64,000 nt of DNA, taken from assembly GCA_951217055.1 (NCBI GenBank), contig OX578286.1, forward strand, positions 1,681,508-1,745,507, in the 5' to 3' direction. Below the pieces are notes generated by a model. The model saw nothing but the letters and a program-made list of their open reading frames with translations, was not told the DNA's origin and ran no database searches. The stretch's first letter is position 1; each line of letters begins with the position of its first letter. Source of the DNA: Gerris lacustris (Eukaryota > Arthropoda > Insecta > Hemiptera > Gerridae). Below, piece after piece: positions 25,424 through 37,480 of the stretch. Position numbers and translations under genes: made by a program.

Positions 25424-25998
25424 GTCCAGGAGATAGCGTGCAAAAAAGTGTCTGACTAACATCAAGCTAGAATTTTGTATACAAGTCAATCTTTTAGCGC
25501 CTTTTAAGAATATGTGGTCGGCTAAGTTCGTCTGCGGGACATAGCTTGGCAATAAGCGTTTGAAAAAAACAAACCGGTGGAGAGTGGCCATGTCTCACCA
25601 ATTATGGTGGACAATGTGATTTTCATGATCCTGAGTACAGAATTAGTTAGTAGACCGAAAATCAAGTTGATGTTAGTTTGTCCCTTGACAGGTGATCTCG
25701 TAGATTTTTAGTAATATTTGAAGAACTAACCTATCAAGTTTTAAAATAATATCGACTTGATTTTTGGTCTACTAACTAATTCTGTACTCAGGATCATGAA
25801 AATCACATTGTCCACCATAATTGGTGAGACATGGCCGCTCTCCACCGGTTTGTTTTTTTCAAACGCCTATTGCCAAGCTATGTCCCGCAGATGAACTTAG
25901 CCAACCACATATTCTTAAAAGGCACTAAAAGATTGACTTGTATACAAATTTCTAGCTTGATGTTAGTCAGACACTTTTTTGCACGCTATCTCCTGGAC
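25424..25998. mobile_element. 575-bp foldback element, TA on both sides
   Basis: Two arms (25424-25671 and 25751-25998), each 248 bp, are reverse complements with scattered mismatches and no net indel; the spacer is 79 bp. Ends are GTCCAGGAGATAGCG and its complement. TA lies on both sides, which fits a Tc1/mariner-type target duplication. The similar 61-64 codon frames on opposite strands (25397-25591, 25831-26016) are reads of the two arms, not genes. Copy 2: 53832-54406. Confidence 0.8.
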
Positions 25999-26303
25999 TA
26001 TAAGAATTGTTTTTAACAAAAATAATATATAATAATATGTAATATGGGTCATGGGTAATTAAGACCTACTATCGAAATTCCATTAAAGTCAGACAAGTAG
26101 TTTTTAAGGTAAAATGTTGCCACCCAACGTTCACAAAAAGTTTAGATGGATCAACAGTGCTGATATTTTTATGGCATCAATTTTTCGGTCTTCGGCACGA
26201 TCACAATGCTTTCGATACCTTTCAACTCGTGTTGTTTGATGTCTTATTATAAAAAATTTATATCAGCATATCAGCTGTGAATTGAGTTCATTTATTTGTT
26301 TTT

Positions 26304-26865
26304 ACTCTCATATTAAGAGAAAGTATTGAGAAGCGCGAATAATCGATTATGAGATTTTTATGGATACATGTTATGAGGTCTCCTAATTCCAAAAAAGTGG
26401 TTTTTAAAAAATGTCTGTCGTCTGTACAAACGCCTGGAACCTAAACCACTGGGCCGATTTTGACGAAATTTTTGCATACATGTTCAGAAAAACATACCCC
26501 GAGGCGAAATCGAGAAATAAATTTTAGCTCTAAATTTAGGGGCGCTATCCCCCAACAACTTTGAGAAAACATGAAAAAAAAATATTTCTTGAAAACGGTT
26601 CGAACAATTTTGATTAAAAAAATCTAAAATGTAGTCCATTTTAATACGAATCTAACGATATAAGCCGTGTTCCCGGGAAAAATCTAGTCCCTGAGAAAAT
26701 AGCTTAAAACGCGGACGGAGCGAGCCCGGGTTCAGATTCCCCGCCCAGGAGAAGTTATTTTTTATGAAAAGATCAATAATAATTAAATGTATAAACGAAA
26801 ACCAATAAATGGATAACACTACAATTACTACTTTGTAATTAGTAACCACAGTTCTGAGCAATAAT
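26304..26865 (+). mobile_element. SINE-like element with B box
   Basis: Related over its length to 10060-10690: GCCTGGAACCTAAACCACTG, GGGCCGATTTTGACG, then GAGCCCGGGTTCAGATTCCC. Here the B box has one extra base (GGTTCAGATTCC); the copy 2 version (54712-55268) has the canonical GGTTCGATTCC. Confidence 0.6.
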
Positions 26866-27289
26866 ATTAAAAAGGCACGTCGTCACCCTTTTGAAATGTG
26901 TCCTAGAGATATTACTGCGCTACCGATAAATCTTTTATGTAAGAAAGCAGTTTTATTGCAATTTAAAAAAAAAGGTAAAAACACAATTAACCATAATTAT
27001 TTACTGCGTTTAAAATGATTAAATACAGTTATGAATAAGTTCCATGTTGCAATACAAAAAAACAAAACAACAAAGACTCGCTATACGTACCAAGTATCAA
27101 AACATTACTACCAACTTCCACACTGTCTTAAAAATATCATTTCACACATTGAATCGCAAACTAAATAGACTGCCAATTAGTGTGGCACATAGCTTCCTCG
27201 CATCCTTTCATGTACTTTATTCTTATATTAACATTAACATTATTGTTATAAATATTGGATTATTGCTATATTGTTTATTCTGTAAAAAC

Positions 27290-27765
27290 TATTAATAGCG
27301 TTTAGCGATCTTTAACACTTCACAGCGGTTCACTGTTGGTTTTACTAAAAAAATATATTTGAAAAAAATGTTTGTCTCATTAAATAGATGAAGTTTGATT
27401 TTTTCCCTACCTAAAATGCTAATTTTAAATTTGAAGTTCACGTTTACGCAGGCGTTGCGCGTGAACGCTTGATCGGATAACGTTGTCCAACGAACTCGTC
27501 CTGGGTATTGGTAAAATGAACATATCTACCAAATTTCATCAAAATTGGTCGACATTTACTCAAGTTATCGTCGCACGTTTCAGGATTCACGGACACACAA
27601 ACCGACAGACAGACAGAAACAATACCAAAAATGTTCCCTGATGTATGAAACGGATTTCTGTCTTGGAATTTTTAAAATCGGAGACATAAAACTTTTTCGT
27701 TCCCAATAGTGAACACAATGCTTCCGTTACCTTCGGTAAGCTTGGAAGCAAAAATATCCACTTTG
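27290..27765 (+). mobile_element. Helitron/Helentron-like family fragment
   Basis: Carries the family core: GCGATCTTTAACACTTCACA, GTTGGTTTTACTAAAA, GTTTGTCTCATTAAATAGAT, CGTTGCGCGTGAACGCTTG, then CCAAATTTCATCAAAATTGG, a short GACA run and the CCTTCGGTAAGC tail. Relatives lie at 34030, 37500 (inverted), 40020 (inverted) and 56290. Copy 2 at about 55698-56170. Confidence 0.55.
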
Positions 27766-27770
27766 ATTTA

Positions 27771-28003
27771 ATAATAATAATAAAAAATCGGTCCTAGACA
27801 ACTCAGACAAACTTTCTCATATACGAGTTCATAATTATTTAGCCCAGTGTTTTCCATTTATTAGTTTTCGTATGTAAATTTAATTATTATTGAGCATTAA
27901 ACTTTATCAAAAAATAACTTCTCCCGGGCGGGGAATCGAACCCGGGCTCTCTCGGTCCGCGTTTTAAGCTTTTTTCTCAGGAACTAGATTTTTCTATAGT
28001 ATA
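27771..28003 (-). mobile_element. SINE-like element, minus strand
   Basis: Read on the minus strand: a good B box (GGGTTCGATTCCCCGCCCGG), the CACTGGGCTAAATAATTATG tail section, GTCTGAGTTGTCTAGGACC, and a terminal (ATT)n run. A simple-repeat 3' tail is typical of SINEs. In copy 2 this element is split by an 810 bp insertion. Confidence 0.65.
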
Positions 28004-28029
28004 TTGGCTGCGCTAAGCAGACGCGACAA

Positions 28030-29745
28030 AAATAAATATTTCCAAAGAAGGTTTTTTTATTATTAAATGATGTAATTTTATGTTTTCAATTTACTGAAAC
28101 TCTCAAAGGAAAGAATTTAAGTTTTTAGGATTTGCACATATAGATAGAAATGGTGTTGTATGTGAAATGTTCTCATAGGAGGTGTTTTTAGATTATATTG
28201 GCTGCTAGGGAGGTACGACAGAAAAATCTATTTTTTTTTTAAAAAAAGTATTTTTTATTAAATGATATAATTTTTAGTTGTCAATTTACTTAAACTCTCA
28301 AAGGAATGAATTTATGTTTTTAGGATATGCACATATAGATCCAAAGTTGTATGAGAAATGTTCGCATAGGAGGTGTTTTTAGATTATATTGGCTGCTAGG
28401 GAGGTACGACAGAAATCTTTATTTTTATTTTTTATTTTTTTATTAAATTATGTAATTTTATGTTTTCAATTTACTTAAACTCTCAAAGGAAAGAATTTAT
28501 GTTTTTAGAATTTGCACATATAGATCCAAATGGTGTTGTATGAGAAATGTTCGCATAGGAGGTGTTTTTAGATTATATTGGCTGCTAGGGAGGTACGACA
28601 GAATAAAAATCGTTATTTTTATTTTTATTAAACGATATAATTTTATGTTTTCAATTTACTTAAACTCTCAAAGGAAAGAATTTATGCTTTAGGATTTGCA
28701 CATATAGATCCAAACGGTGTTATATGAGAAATGTTCGCATAGGAGGTGTTTTTAGATTATATTGGCTGCTAGGGAGGTACGACAAAAATATTTATTTTTT
28801 TAATTTTTATTTTTTTATTAAATGATGTAATTTTACGTTTTCAATTTACCTAAACTCTCAAAGGAAAGAATTTATGTTTTTAGAATTTGCACATATAGAT
28901 CCAAATGGTGTTGTATGAGAAATGTTCGCATAGGAGGTGTTTTTAGATTATATTGGCTGCTAGGGAGGTACGACAGAAATCTTTATTTTTATTTTTTATT
29001 TTTTTATTAAATGATGTAATTTTATGTTTCCAATTTACTTAAACCCTCAAAGGAAAGAATTTATGTTTTTAGTTTGCACATATAGATCCAAATGGTGTTG
29101 TATGAGAAATGTTCGCATAGGAGGTGTTTTTAGATTATATTGGCTGCTAGGGAGGTACGACAGAAATCTTTATTTAAAATTTTTTTTTATTAAATTATGT
29201 AATTTTATGTTTCCAATTTACTTAAACCCTCAAAGGAAAGAATTTATGTTTTTAGGAAATGCACATATAGATCCAAATGGTGTTGTATGTAAAATGTTCG
29301 CATAGGAGGTGTTTTTAGATTATATTGGCTGCTAGGGAGGTACAACAAAAATCATTATTTATATTTTATTTTATTTTTTTTATTAAATGATGTAATTTTA
29401 AGTTTTCAATTTACTTAAACTCTCTCAAGGAAATTTTTTTTGTACTTCAGGGGTATGCACATATAGATCCAAATGTTTTTGTATGTGAAATGTTCGCATA
29501 GGAGGTGTTTTTAGATTATATTGGCAGCTAGGGAGGTATTCAATTATATTAATTTGTCAAAAAAATCTGTTTAATAAAAATAAGTAATTAATAGTTTTTT
29601 TACTTAATTAAAACTACAGGAATAAATAATTTAGTTATTAGGTTATGAACTTATGGATCATATTGGTCTTGTATGCACTATGTATGCTGAGGATGTGTTT
29701 TTATATTATAATGGCTGCTGGGGAGGTACGGAATATCTTTATTTA
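28030..29745. repeat. ~190-bp satellite array, 8 good units plus a degenerate one
   Basis: The signature AGGAGGTGTTTTTAGATTAT recurs at about 28177, 28369, 28558, 28742, 28932, 29119, 29303 and 29499 (period 184-197 bp), then degenerate near 29690. Each unit also has CTCAAAGGAAAGAATTTATG, GCACATATAGATCCAAA, ATGTTCGCATAGGAGG and GCTGCTAGGGAGGTACGAC. Frames across it are not genes. Copy 2 has 6 good units (57235-58395) and lacks the degenerate one. Confidence 0.9.
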
Positions 29746-29989
29746 TTTAAAAAAAAAAAAAAAATATTTTCTGTTCCTTCCTAACCCCTAACGTACCTCC
29801 GTACCTCCCTAAACTTAAAATGTCACAAGAAAGTAGTTATGTATTTAGAGTAGGTATGCTAAATGCACATATAAATCCATATGGTGTTGTATGTGATAAG
29901 TTCACTTGGGAGTTGTTATTATACTTTATTGGTTGTGCTATGGAGGTATGAATAAAAATTGATTTCTTTCATAAAAAGTAATGAGGAAT

Positions 29990-30256
<267 letters not shown>

Positions 30257-30714
30257 ATATATATATATTATATTGAAGTTAATTACCTATATACCGATGC
30301 AATATGTCTCCGTTGATCCCAAGTAGATTCTTGCAGATCCAAAGTAGATCCCTGATAACGAGTCTAAACAAAACACAACAAGTTAAATGTATAAACTTAG
30401 TAAGTACATTAACTTAATCAGGGAAAAGCTCTGATTGATAAAATAATTGGACTGAAAGTGGCTAGTGTATTAAACCACACCCTGCCTATATATTGTATAG
30501 AAATATGTATAAGTACCCAGGTGTCTTATTATCTTATCACTCACTAACACGCTCTCATCTCTCTATCGTTGTACTGTCATATCAGTGTGTGTGCTTTTGG
30601 TGGAAAACACTCAACAAATCGTATGATTTTCTTATCAAATTGATTCTTATAAATATAAAATTATTTTCTGGGTGTGGCAGTCCCTGATAACTAAACTCCG
30701 TTCTGCGTCACAAA

Positions 30715-31615
30715 ACCAACAAGGAACCCTTCAATCGACCAAATGAAAATATCGATAAATAAAGTTTTCTACACAAAACAATAAAGCTCCGGGCCAAGAT
30801 AGAGAACCTAGTGAGAGTTTTAAACATCACAGAGTGCTGGATATCTTAACAAATTTAAAATGGGAGACAATAAACCGAAAAGTTTTAGCAGAGGAATAAT
30901 ATTTTCCAATTTTCTAAAAAGGCGACAGTGATTTACCAGAAAACAACAGAGGAATTTCGTTCTTGAATGTTGCTGCTATACTATATGCAGGACTATTGCA
31001 GAATGAAGCGGACGGACCGTCACAACGTTATATGTGAATGGCAAGCTGGGTTCAGGTCAAATTACTCGACCATCGATAACATATTTAATTTGACTGGTAT
31101 CGTGAGTATAGAATTAGAAAAGAAAAGGCAAGGAAATTATACACTTGGAAGGAGCATTCGATAAGGCAAACAGACAGACATTATTCTACAAGTTAGGTAA
31201 ATTAGGAATGTCATCCTCGTTCATATGAAACATCATACAAAAACTTGTATGATGTTACCACATCTTGTGTGTGGCTAGGAAACGGTTTGACTGTTTTCTT
31301 TACTGTGCAAGCAGGGCTACCTCAGGGTTGTCTATTAAGCCCCCAACTTTGTTTCTGTTATGTTAACCATCTCCCAGCGTGCTTAGATGGAGGAGTATTA
31401 ATAGGAAATTTAAACAGCAAAGCGTTACTTTTTGCTAGCGATATTATAATCATTTTAGCAGTCACCGCAGTCGCTACAGCTATTAACAGCTTAGAGAAGT
31501 ATAGCAGCAAATAGAGTTTTAAAGTTTATTTGAAAAAAATCTAAAATAATGATATTTATAAATCAGGAGGAAAAATTAATATAAAACACCATTTTAAAAA
31601 ACTGGTCTTATTTTC
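30715..31615 (+). pseudogene. Reverse transcriptase fragment continuing past the array breakpoint
   Basis: Same RT remnant as at 13380, including FASD. After about 31550 it diverges from the tandem units and continues as plausible LINE coding sequence (KSKIMIF, then GGKIN after a frameshift). The next LINE segment (IDIVDVYRYLGI) appears only at about 35050, so the element is interrupted here by the inverted-repeat insertion. Copy 2 from 59326. Confidence 0.75.
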
Positions 31616-32410
31616 AACAATTTATTTTATTTTTTGTTTCTGTATTGTTCACCTTGATTGTTTCCATGTGCAATATTTAGATAAGATTGAAAGACGGAAA
31701 GAGGTTCAAAATTGGGGTAATATGTGTGCGATGAAACTTACATAGCAAAGTAATATAAGACCAGTTAAAAGGATTATAACGAACAATGGTTTAATGAAAA
31801 AAATGTTTTTTTGATCTCTTCATTTTGACAATCTAAAAAAACATATTGAAAATCGGCAACGAGATCGTGGTCCTGTTAATAGATATTCAAGGGCAAAGGA
31901 CAACAAATTTGGGTTTTTTGTGAACATCTCGCTTCCTCTGGCTGGGACACCCATTATTGAGGATCAAATAAAATTGAAGTTTATAACATTTCACACAAGA
32001 AAGGTTATGCTCATGTTTCTTGTGGGAAATAATGTTCACTACAATACGTAAAAAGTCGTACAAACACTACGCAAGTTATAGTGAGCGAGGTTTTTGCTAA
32101 ACCGTTCGTTGAACATAAAAAATTAATGAGATTTTTTTGAGGAAAATTTAATTATCTTGCGTTTTGAGAGTCACTTTAACTTGTCTGCGAGCCATAGAAA
32201 GCGAGATATTCGTAAAAATACGTACAAAGTGGTGCATCGTGGATACTAAACGTTTATAGATATTCTGCGTTGCATAATCCGTAAACCGTCTATTGTACGT
32301 AAAAAAAAGTACGTGTGGTGTCGTGGGACACCCGGTAGGAACGAAGTTCCTTACGCTTTTCATTAAATATAAATTATAAAATCACTGTAATAACTACGTA
32401 TACATAGTGG

Positions 32411-33959
32411 CAGTGGCGCACCCAGGGGGGGGCACGGGGGGCACGTGCCCCCCCCCAAAGCCAGTCCTAAAATTTAAGTATGCAATTCCGCAGCACGTGT
32501 TTAGTAATAGTGTTGTGATAGTAAAATAAATAAATAAGTAATTATATACCTAGTTTAGCCCGAAATTTTTTTTTTTGCGTTTAAAAAGACGTGCCCCCCC
32601 CCCCCCCCCCCAAAGCCAAACGTTAAATTTAAGTATGCAATTTCGCAGCACATGTTAAAGTAATAGTGAAAAAAATATATAAATAAGTGATTATATACCT
32701 AGTTTAGACCGACATATTTTTTTGGCGTTTAAAAAGACGTGCCTCCCCCCCCCCCCTCTTCCAAAGCCATAGACTTAAAATTTAAGTATGCAAATAAGTA
32801 AGTATTTGAAATAAGTCAGTATCACTTAATATATAAGTAATAATCTACCTAGTTTTGATTGACAATTTTTTTTTTGGTTTTTAAAAAGAAGATGAAGAAA
32901 AAGAATAGAAGTAAGTTAAGTTATCAACCCGTTTAGGTTAAGGATCTATAAAATAGGGATGGAGCTCCTGGATAAAATAAGGTGTCGTCTGTTGAACTTG
33001 GAAAAATCTGCATAAAATTATGACTGCGCATGGTCAGAACTTTTTAGTGGGACGAATTTCTTTCCGACTATTATCCATTGTTTATTTTGAATGAAAGGTT
33101 ACAATATAACATTTTTAAATCAAGTTTTTAATTAAATTTTTCTTGTTTTAAGGGTTTTTATTTTAATCTAAAGTTTTACTTTAATATATTAATTAAATTA
33201 GTTAGTAGAAGTCATTAGAATAGTTTTTAATTATCGAATAATTAATATTAAGGAATTTGGAAACTGGTTCAATTGTAGAATAAGGTTTTAAAAATTGCAG
33301 ATACCCGACCTTTCGCAAGGAAGACTATTTTTTTTACTTTTTGACTGGATTATTATATACTCTACTAGGTTTATTTTTAACCTAATACTATCAGCTAATT
33401 TCTGTTAAACTCAAAACATTTGGCGTACGTTTTTTTTTTTTTTTTTCTTTTCTTTTCTTTTTTTTTTTTTTTGTTAATTCACATAACTAAAATATTTCTA
33501 AAATGCACCAATTTATTTTTCTGGCTACTAAAATAAAACATTAATCTATTACATAATGTACAACTTTTAATAATAAAATATTATTAGTATGTATATAATT
33601 TTGTTTAAATAAAATACCCCGGTCTTCATGTCCCGTACTTAAAAAGCTTAAATATATTGTTATATATATAACTAATAACATTTTAGATGCTCTTAGAATA
33701 GGCTAAAAAGACGTTTTTAAGTAACGTAAACTATAAAAAATTTCCCGGGGGAGGACCCCCGGACCCCCCTAAAAGAGAGCCCAGCCCCCTTTAAAATTGG
33801 CTGGTTCTGCCCTTGATATGAAGTAATTTAAGAACAAAGAAAACCGGACTGATTAATTGTCTGTGATTATGCTAAGCCCACATTACATCCCCCCCCCCCT
33901 TTCTTTTTTTTTTTTTTAATCTGTGCCCCTCCCAAAAATAAATCCTGGGTGCGCCACTG
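32411..33959. mobile_element. 1549-bp non-autonomous hAT element
   Basis: Perfect 16-bp terminal inverted repeats, CAGTGGCGCACCCAGG and CCTGGGTGCGCCACTG, flanked by the exact 8-bp duplication CATAGTGG (32403-32410 and 33960-33967). Both features are diagnostic of hAT. G and C runs follow both ends, and internal degenerate copies of GACGTGCC plus a C run occur near 32588 and 32740. There is no transposase frame. Absent from copy 2, which carries a footprint-like scar at 61015-61028. Confidence 0.9.
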
Positions 33960-34029
33960 CATAGTGGAGTTAAAAAAGAGACAAAATTATAAAAGTAACT
34001 AACTATTTGTACTAGCGGAGTTAAGGCAA

Positions 34030-34700
34030 AATTAAATGAAAATCTTTTTATTATCTTTGAAGCGAGCGTCTTTCAATAAATAATGTATTGTATATTGAGA
34101 AAAAAGTTAATGATAAATTTATAGTTAAAGCAGATGGTTGTAGAACGAAAAAGAACTGCCTTCCAGGCCCCGTCGGCATATTACTCCAATTAAATATTAA
34201 AATAAAAAATATAAATCATTAACTTCTGCTTGTATCAGGTTGAAATGTTACATGCTTGTTTCAACTGTACTGTAGGTGATGTATACAAAGTTTCAATTAA
34301 ATCTTTACGTTAGAACGTAAGATATCGGTAAAAACGTTGTATTCTTTATTTTAATCGGTTTGGTCCGCTTTAATAAATTTAGCGATCTTTATCACTTCAT
34401 AGTAGTGTCGGTGTTCGTTTTACTAAAACAAAATATTTCTAAAAGTTGTTTGTCTCATTACTCATTAAATAGATGAAGTTAGAATTTTTTCCCGTCCAAA
34501 AATTCCAATTTTAAATTCGAAGCTTACGTTTACGCGAGCGTTGCGCGTGAACGCTTGGGCGGATAACGTTGTCCATCGAACTTGTCCCGGACATTGGTAA
34601 AATGAACATGTGTACCAAATTTCAACAAAGTCAGTCAACTTTTACTCCAGTTATCGCCAACGGTAGATTTCGTGACAGATTTTGAGTGACGGTGATTTTG
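34030..34700 (+). mobile_element. Helitron/Helentron-like family member
   Basis: Order: TTGAAGCGAGCGTCTTTCAA, CTTGTATCAGGTTGAAATG, CGTTAGAACGTAAGATATCG, GCGATCTTTATCACTTCATA, GCGTTGCGCGTGAACGCTTG, CAAATTTCAACAAAGTCAG. This is the same order as the 810 bp insertion at 56290. A short GTGACGGT repeat follows at about 34687-34730. Copy 2 at about 61091-61761. Confidence 0.55.
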
Positions 34701-34989
34701 TGACGGTTATTTTGTGACGGTGATTTTGGTAGTTTATTTCGGATTCACTTCCGGGCTCCATAAGGAACTTCGTTCCAAAAATAAATGAACCATTTTTTGT
34801 GTAAAATTTTGTTATCTTTAATAATCACCTTGATTAGTTTCGGAGCCATAGGAAGCGATATGTTCGCAAAAAACCAAATTTGTTGACCTATGCCTTTGAA
34901 TATCTATTAACGCGACAACGATCACGTTACCGATTTTCAATATGATTTTCAGAACGTCAAAATAAAGCTATCAAAATAAATTGAAGCTC

Positions 34990-36197
34990 CGAATTTTTTG
35001 GAACAGAGATTTTTTGGAAGTCATATTTATGATTAAAATAACTGGACTAGTCAGTGAATTGACATTGTAGATGTATATAGATACTTGGGTATTGCTCCTT
35101 CAATTTCATGCAAAGTCCATCTCCAAGAGAAATTGGTGGCAATGCGAACTATCCGTATGATATGGAAGATTTTATTCCTTAACTCGGAAATAACGGCGCG
35201 TTCTTAAATCAAAGTTTTTATCTCTGTTGAGATGAATAATGTGCCACGATTGCCAAGTTTGGGGTTTCGAACAGGAAGACCAAGATTGAAGTACAAAGAT
35301 ATTTTATAAAGACATTCTTAAAACTGCCGCAAAACCGCCAAATTATGTAACAAATCTGTTGTATTTACACACACAGATTTATTATGAAGATACTAAGACA
35401 CGAAACGAACAGGCTACCCAACATTCTAGCGCTACAAATAATAAAACACAGGTATCATGGTACAAGAAATGGTGTGAATTAGCTCAACACCATGACTGCG
35501 AGATAAATGTAGACAATTTAAATATATTAGAAAATCCACTGATGCACTCAATACAGGACAAAATCCGAAGCAAAATTAAGGAAAATTTAATAATCCGAGC
35601 CATAAAGTCTAGATACCACGCAACGTAAAAAGCGCTGGATTTATGTAGCCCAGATTATATGACCAAATTTCCTAGGCAATAACCCTCATGCATTATATGT
35701 AACTATAAGGTCTGGTATGTCAACAAACTGCAAACCCCGGATACAAATGCACAATTTCACTGTACTCTTCCCAACCTCCCAAGGATAGAGGACACTAACC
35801 ACTTCTTGGCAGAATGTCCGGTTCTCGAGGAATTCCGCCAAAGATACTTTAATAAAAAATCGGTCCCAGACAACTCAGACAAACTTTCTGATTCAAGTAA
35901 AAATAATTAGTTAGCCCAGTGTTTTCCATTTATTAGTTTTCGTGTGTACATTTAGTTATTATTGAACATTTCACCGATATTTATCATAAAATTTACTTCT
36001 CATTGGTACGGTATCGAACCCGGAGTCTCTCCGTCCATGTATAAAGCAATTTTATCAGGAAGTAGATTTTTCATATAGCTTTTTACTAATATGTATTTAC
36101 CACTGTATATACCATGTCACATAGCTTTTTACTATGATGTATATTTACACTTGTAAATACCTTTACTGTAATAAAGCAATAAAACTAAAAAAAAAAG
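34990..36197 (+). pseudogene. C-terminal and 3' end of the dead non-LTR retrotransposon
   Basis: Readable pieces: IDIVDVYRYLGI (RT thumb region, about 35060), a 89-codon frame at 35359-35628, then an ICNYKVW...EDTNHFLAECPVL segment (about 35690-35840) like the terminal C-C-H-C knuckle of LINE ORF2 proteins. It ends with AATAAAGCAATAAAAC and a poly(A) run at about 36185-36195. A SINE-like repeat lies within the 3' region (35851-36076). Copy 2: 62051-63258. Confidence 0.7.
35851..36076 (-). mobile_element. SINE-like element, minus strand, in the LINE 3' region
   Basis: Minus-strand order matches the family: a degenerate B box (GGTTCGATACC), the CACTGGGCTAACTAATTATT section, then GTCTGAGTTGTCTGGGACCG. 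Copy 2: 62912-63137. Confidence 0.5.
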
Positions 36198-36350
36198 CAA
36201 GACCGGTTCTCGTTACTTTTACGACTCAGCACAGAAAAATCGACATTTTTAAAAAAAATAAAAAGTTGAAAATTCTGATATTTTTATAAAGAAAGATTAT
36301 CTAAAACTGGTGAGAGAAAAAAGAAAAACATTATTTAAAGATATGCTTGC

Positions 36351-36450
36351 AAACACAATATTTAATATTGGAACTATAAATGTAAGAACCTTGTCAAGTT
36401 TGTGGAGATTACATGAACTGGAACAAGCTTTTGAACTAACTTCTAAAGGC
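36351..36450 (+). pseudogene. Endonuclease N-terminus of a non-LTR retrotransposon
   Basis: Reads IFNIGTINVRTLSSLWRLHE followed by LEQAFELTSKG, which resembles the start of LINE apurinic-like endonucleases (the WNVRTL motif). Only about 33 residues are preserved before the similarity ends. Copy 2: about 63413-63512. Confidence 0.55.
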
Positions 36451-36721
36451 CCTTCCAGACTCTCGCGAAGTTGCCCGAAGTAGGGCAAGGAACGAGAATG
36501 TGGAGAGGTTGCTCGTGGTTCTTCGGGGGTCCTTCCTCACAACTTTGGTATGTTAAAACATACTTATAATGTCTTGACATATCGGGCAATGTATTATATA
36601 TCATACATTATATAGCAATGTTACGGTAATTAATTATTTATAGAGTATTTTATTACCTGAAATGATTTGTAGTTGGAAGATGCCTGATATCGAGTCTTAA
36701 GTAGACTTAACTTGAGCAGAT

Positions 36722-36919
36722 AGACTTAACTAGACTGGACTTGAACCTGATAACAGACTTAACTAGACTGGACTTGAACCTGATAACAGACTTAACTAGA
36801 CTGGACTTGAACCTGATAACAGACTTAACTAGACTGGGCTTGAACTTGATAACAGACTTAACTAGACTGGACTTGAATCTGATAACAGGCTTAACTTGAC
36901 TGGACTTGAACCTGATAAC
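36722..36919. repeat. 33-bp minisatellite, 6 units
   Basis: Units begin AGACTTAACTAGACTGGACT at 36722, 36755, 36788, 36821, 36854 and 36887 with few changes. The array in copy 2 starts at 63784 with the same six-unit pattern, so unlike the ~190 bp satellite it has not changed copy number. Confidence 0.9.
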
Positions 36920-36949
36920 AGACTTGCAGCTCTAAGAGATGTGACTTGA

Positions 36950-37160
36950 CTGTGAGACCACATGCATAATGTGCATGGAAGTGAACCAGTACATTATGTA
37001 CATTATGATATCTTATCACTCTACTAACACACTCACAGTTTCCTGTCCTTGTACTAACTTGTGTGTGAGGTAAACACTTGAGACATCGTATGATCCTCTT
37101 GGGATATTGATAATATTTATTTCGTTAAAACTGCAGTCAAAAACTTATTTCATTTTTTTA
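36950..37160 (+). repeat. Retroelement-terminus-like sequence related to the array
   Basis: Contains ATCTTATCACTC, CTAACACACTCACAG, TTGTGTGTGAGG and CATCGTATGATCCTC in the same order as 13190-13340 of the array units. In both places the following sequence changes. This may be the end of an LTR or another terminal repeat; the type cannot be settled here. Confidence 0.35.
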
Positions 37161-37480
37161 AAGAAAAATGTAGTCCAGTAAAACTACACCTGGTTCCTTG
37201 CAACAAGCCGGGTAGCTATAATGCTGTAGGGACCAATGCCGCACTTAAAAAACCAAGTTTGCAGAAACGAAAGCCCCGAGCATCCAGAGAATATGGAAGA
37301 AACGTGGAAATATTCGGTTTCTGTTGAATATCTCTGTTGCTATGCATCGGGTAGCAAAATAGTATCAATATTGTAGAGGACAAACTCTGCTACAATCTGT
37401 GTATTTATGTTTTTGTTTGTTTGTGCTACAGCTGCTGAACTACAGAGCAGTGAAAGAGTCATTTTCTGGAGTCAGTAACG
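37161..37480. other. Unassigned stretch, no gene
   Basis: Includes a basic readable segment NAALKKPSLQKRKPRASREY near 37230 that ends in stops. I do not recognise it. Neighbours on both sides are repeats, so a retroelement gag-like remnant is possible. Confidence 0.3.

Larger units (their letters stand above)
31813..34986. mobile_element. 3.2 kb inverted-repeat element inserted in the dead LINE
   Basis: 31813-31945 and 34853-34986 are inverted repeats of roughly 85% identity (shared blocks: CATATTGAAAATCGG, GTTAATAGATATTCAA, CAACAAATTTGG, TCGCTTCCT). LINE sequence ends left near 31615 and resumes right near 35041, where both sides read AACTGG, so the exact ends and target duplication are uncertain. 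It contains a hAT element (32411-33959) and a Helitron-like repeat (34030-34700). The 71-codon minus frame at 32148-32363 has no recognisable domain. Confidence 0.5.

Noticed and set aside
25397..26016. Two similar small proteins on opposite strands considered as a divergent gene pair
   Set aside because: They are reads of the two arms of one foldback element.
26700..26760. B-box sequences considered as genuine tRNA genes (also 27920, 55135, 57145)
   Set aside because: No cloverleaf can be formed around them and they sit in a repeated family; SINE-like.
28030..29745. Regularly spaced repeats considered as a CRISPR array
   Set aside because: The whole ~190-bp unit is repeated with no unique spacers, and the context is eukaryotic; it is a satellite.
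36297..36488. Minus-strand 63-codon frame
   Set aside because: Antisense of the LINE endonuclease fragment and adjacent sequence.
36722..36919. 33-bp repeats considered as CRISPR
   Set aside because: Units are contiguous without spacers; a minisatellite.
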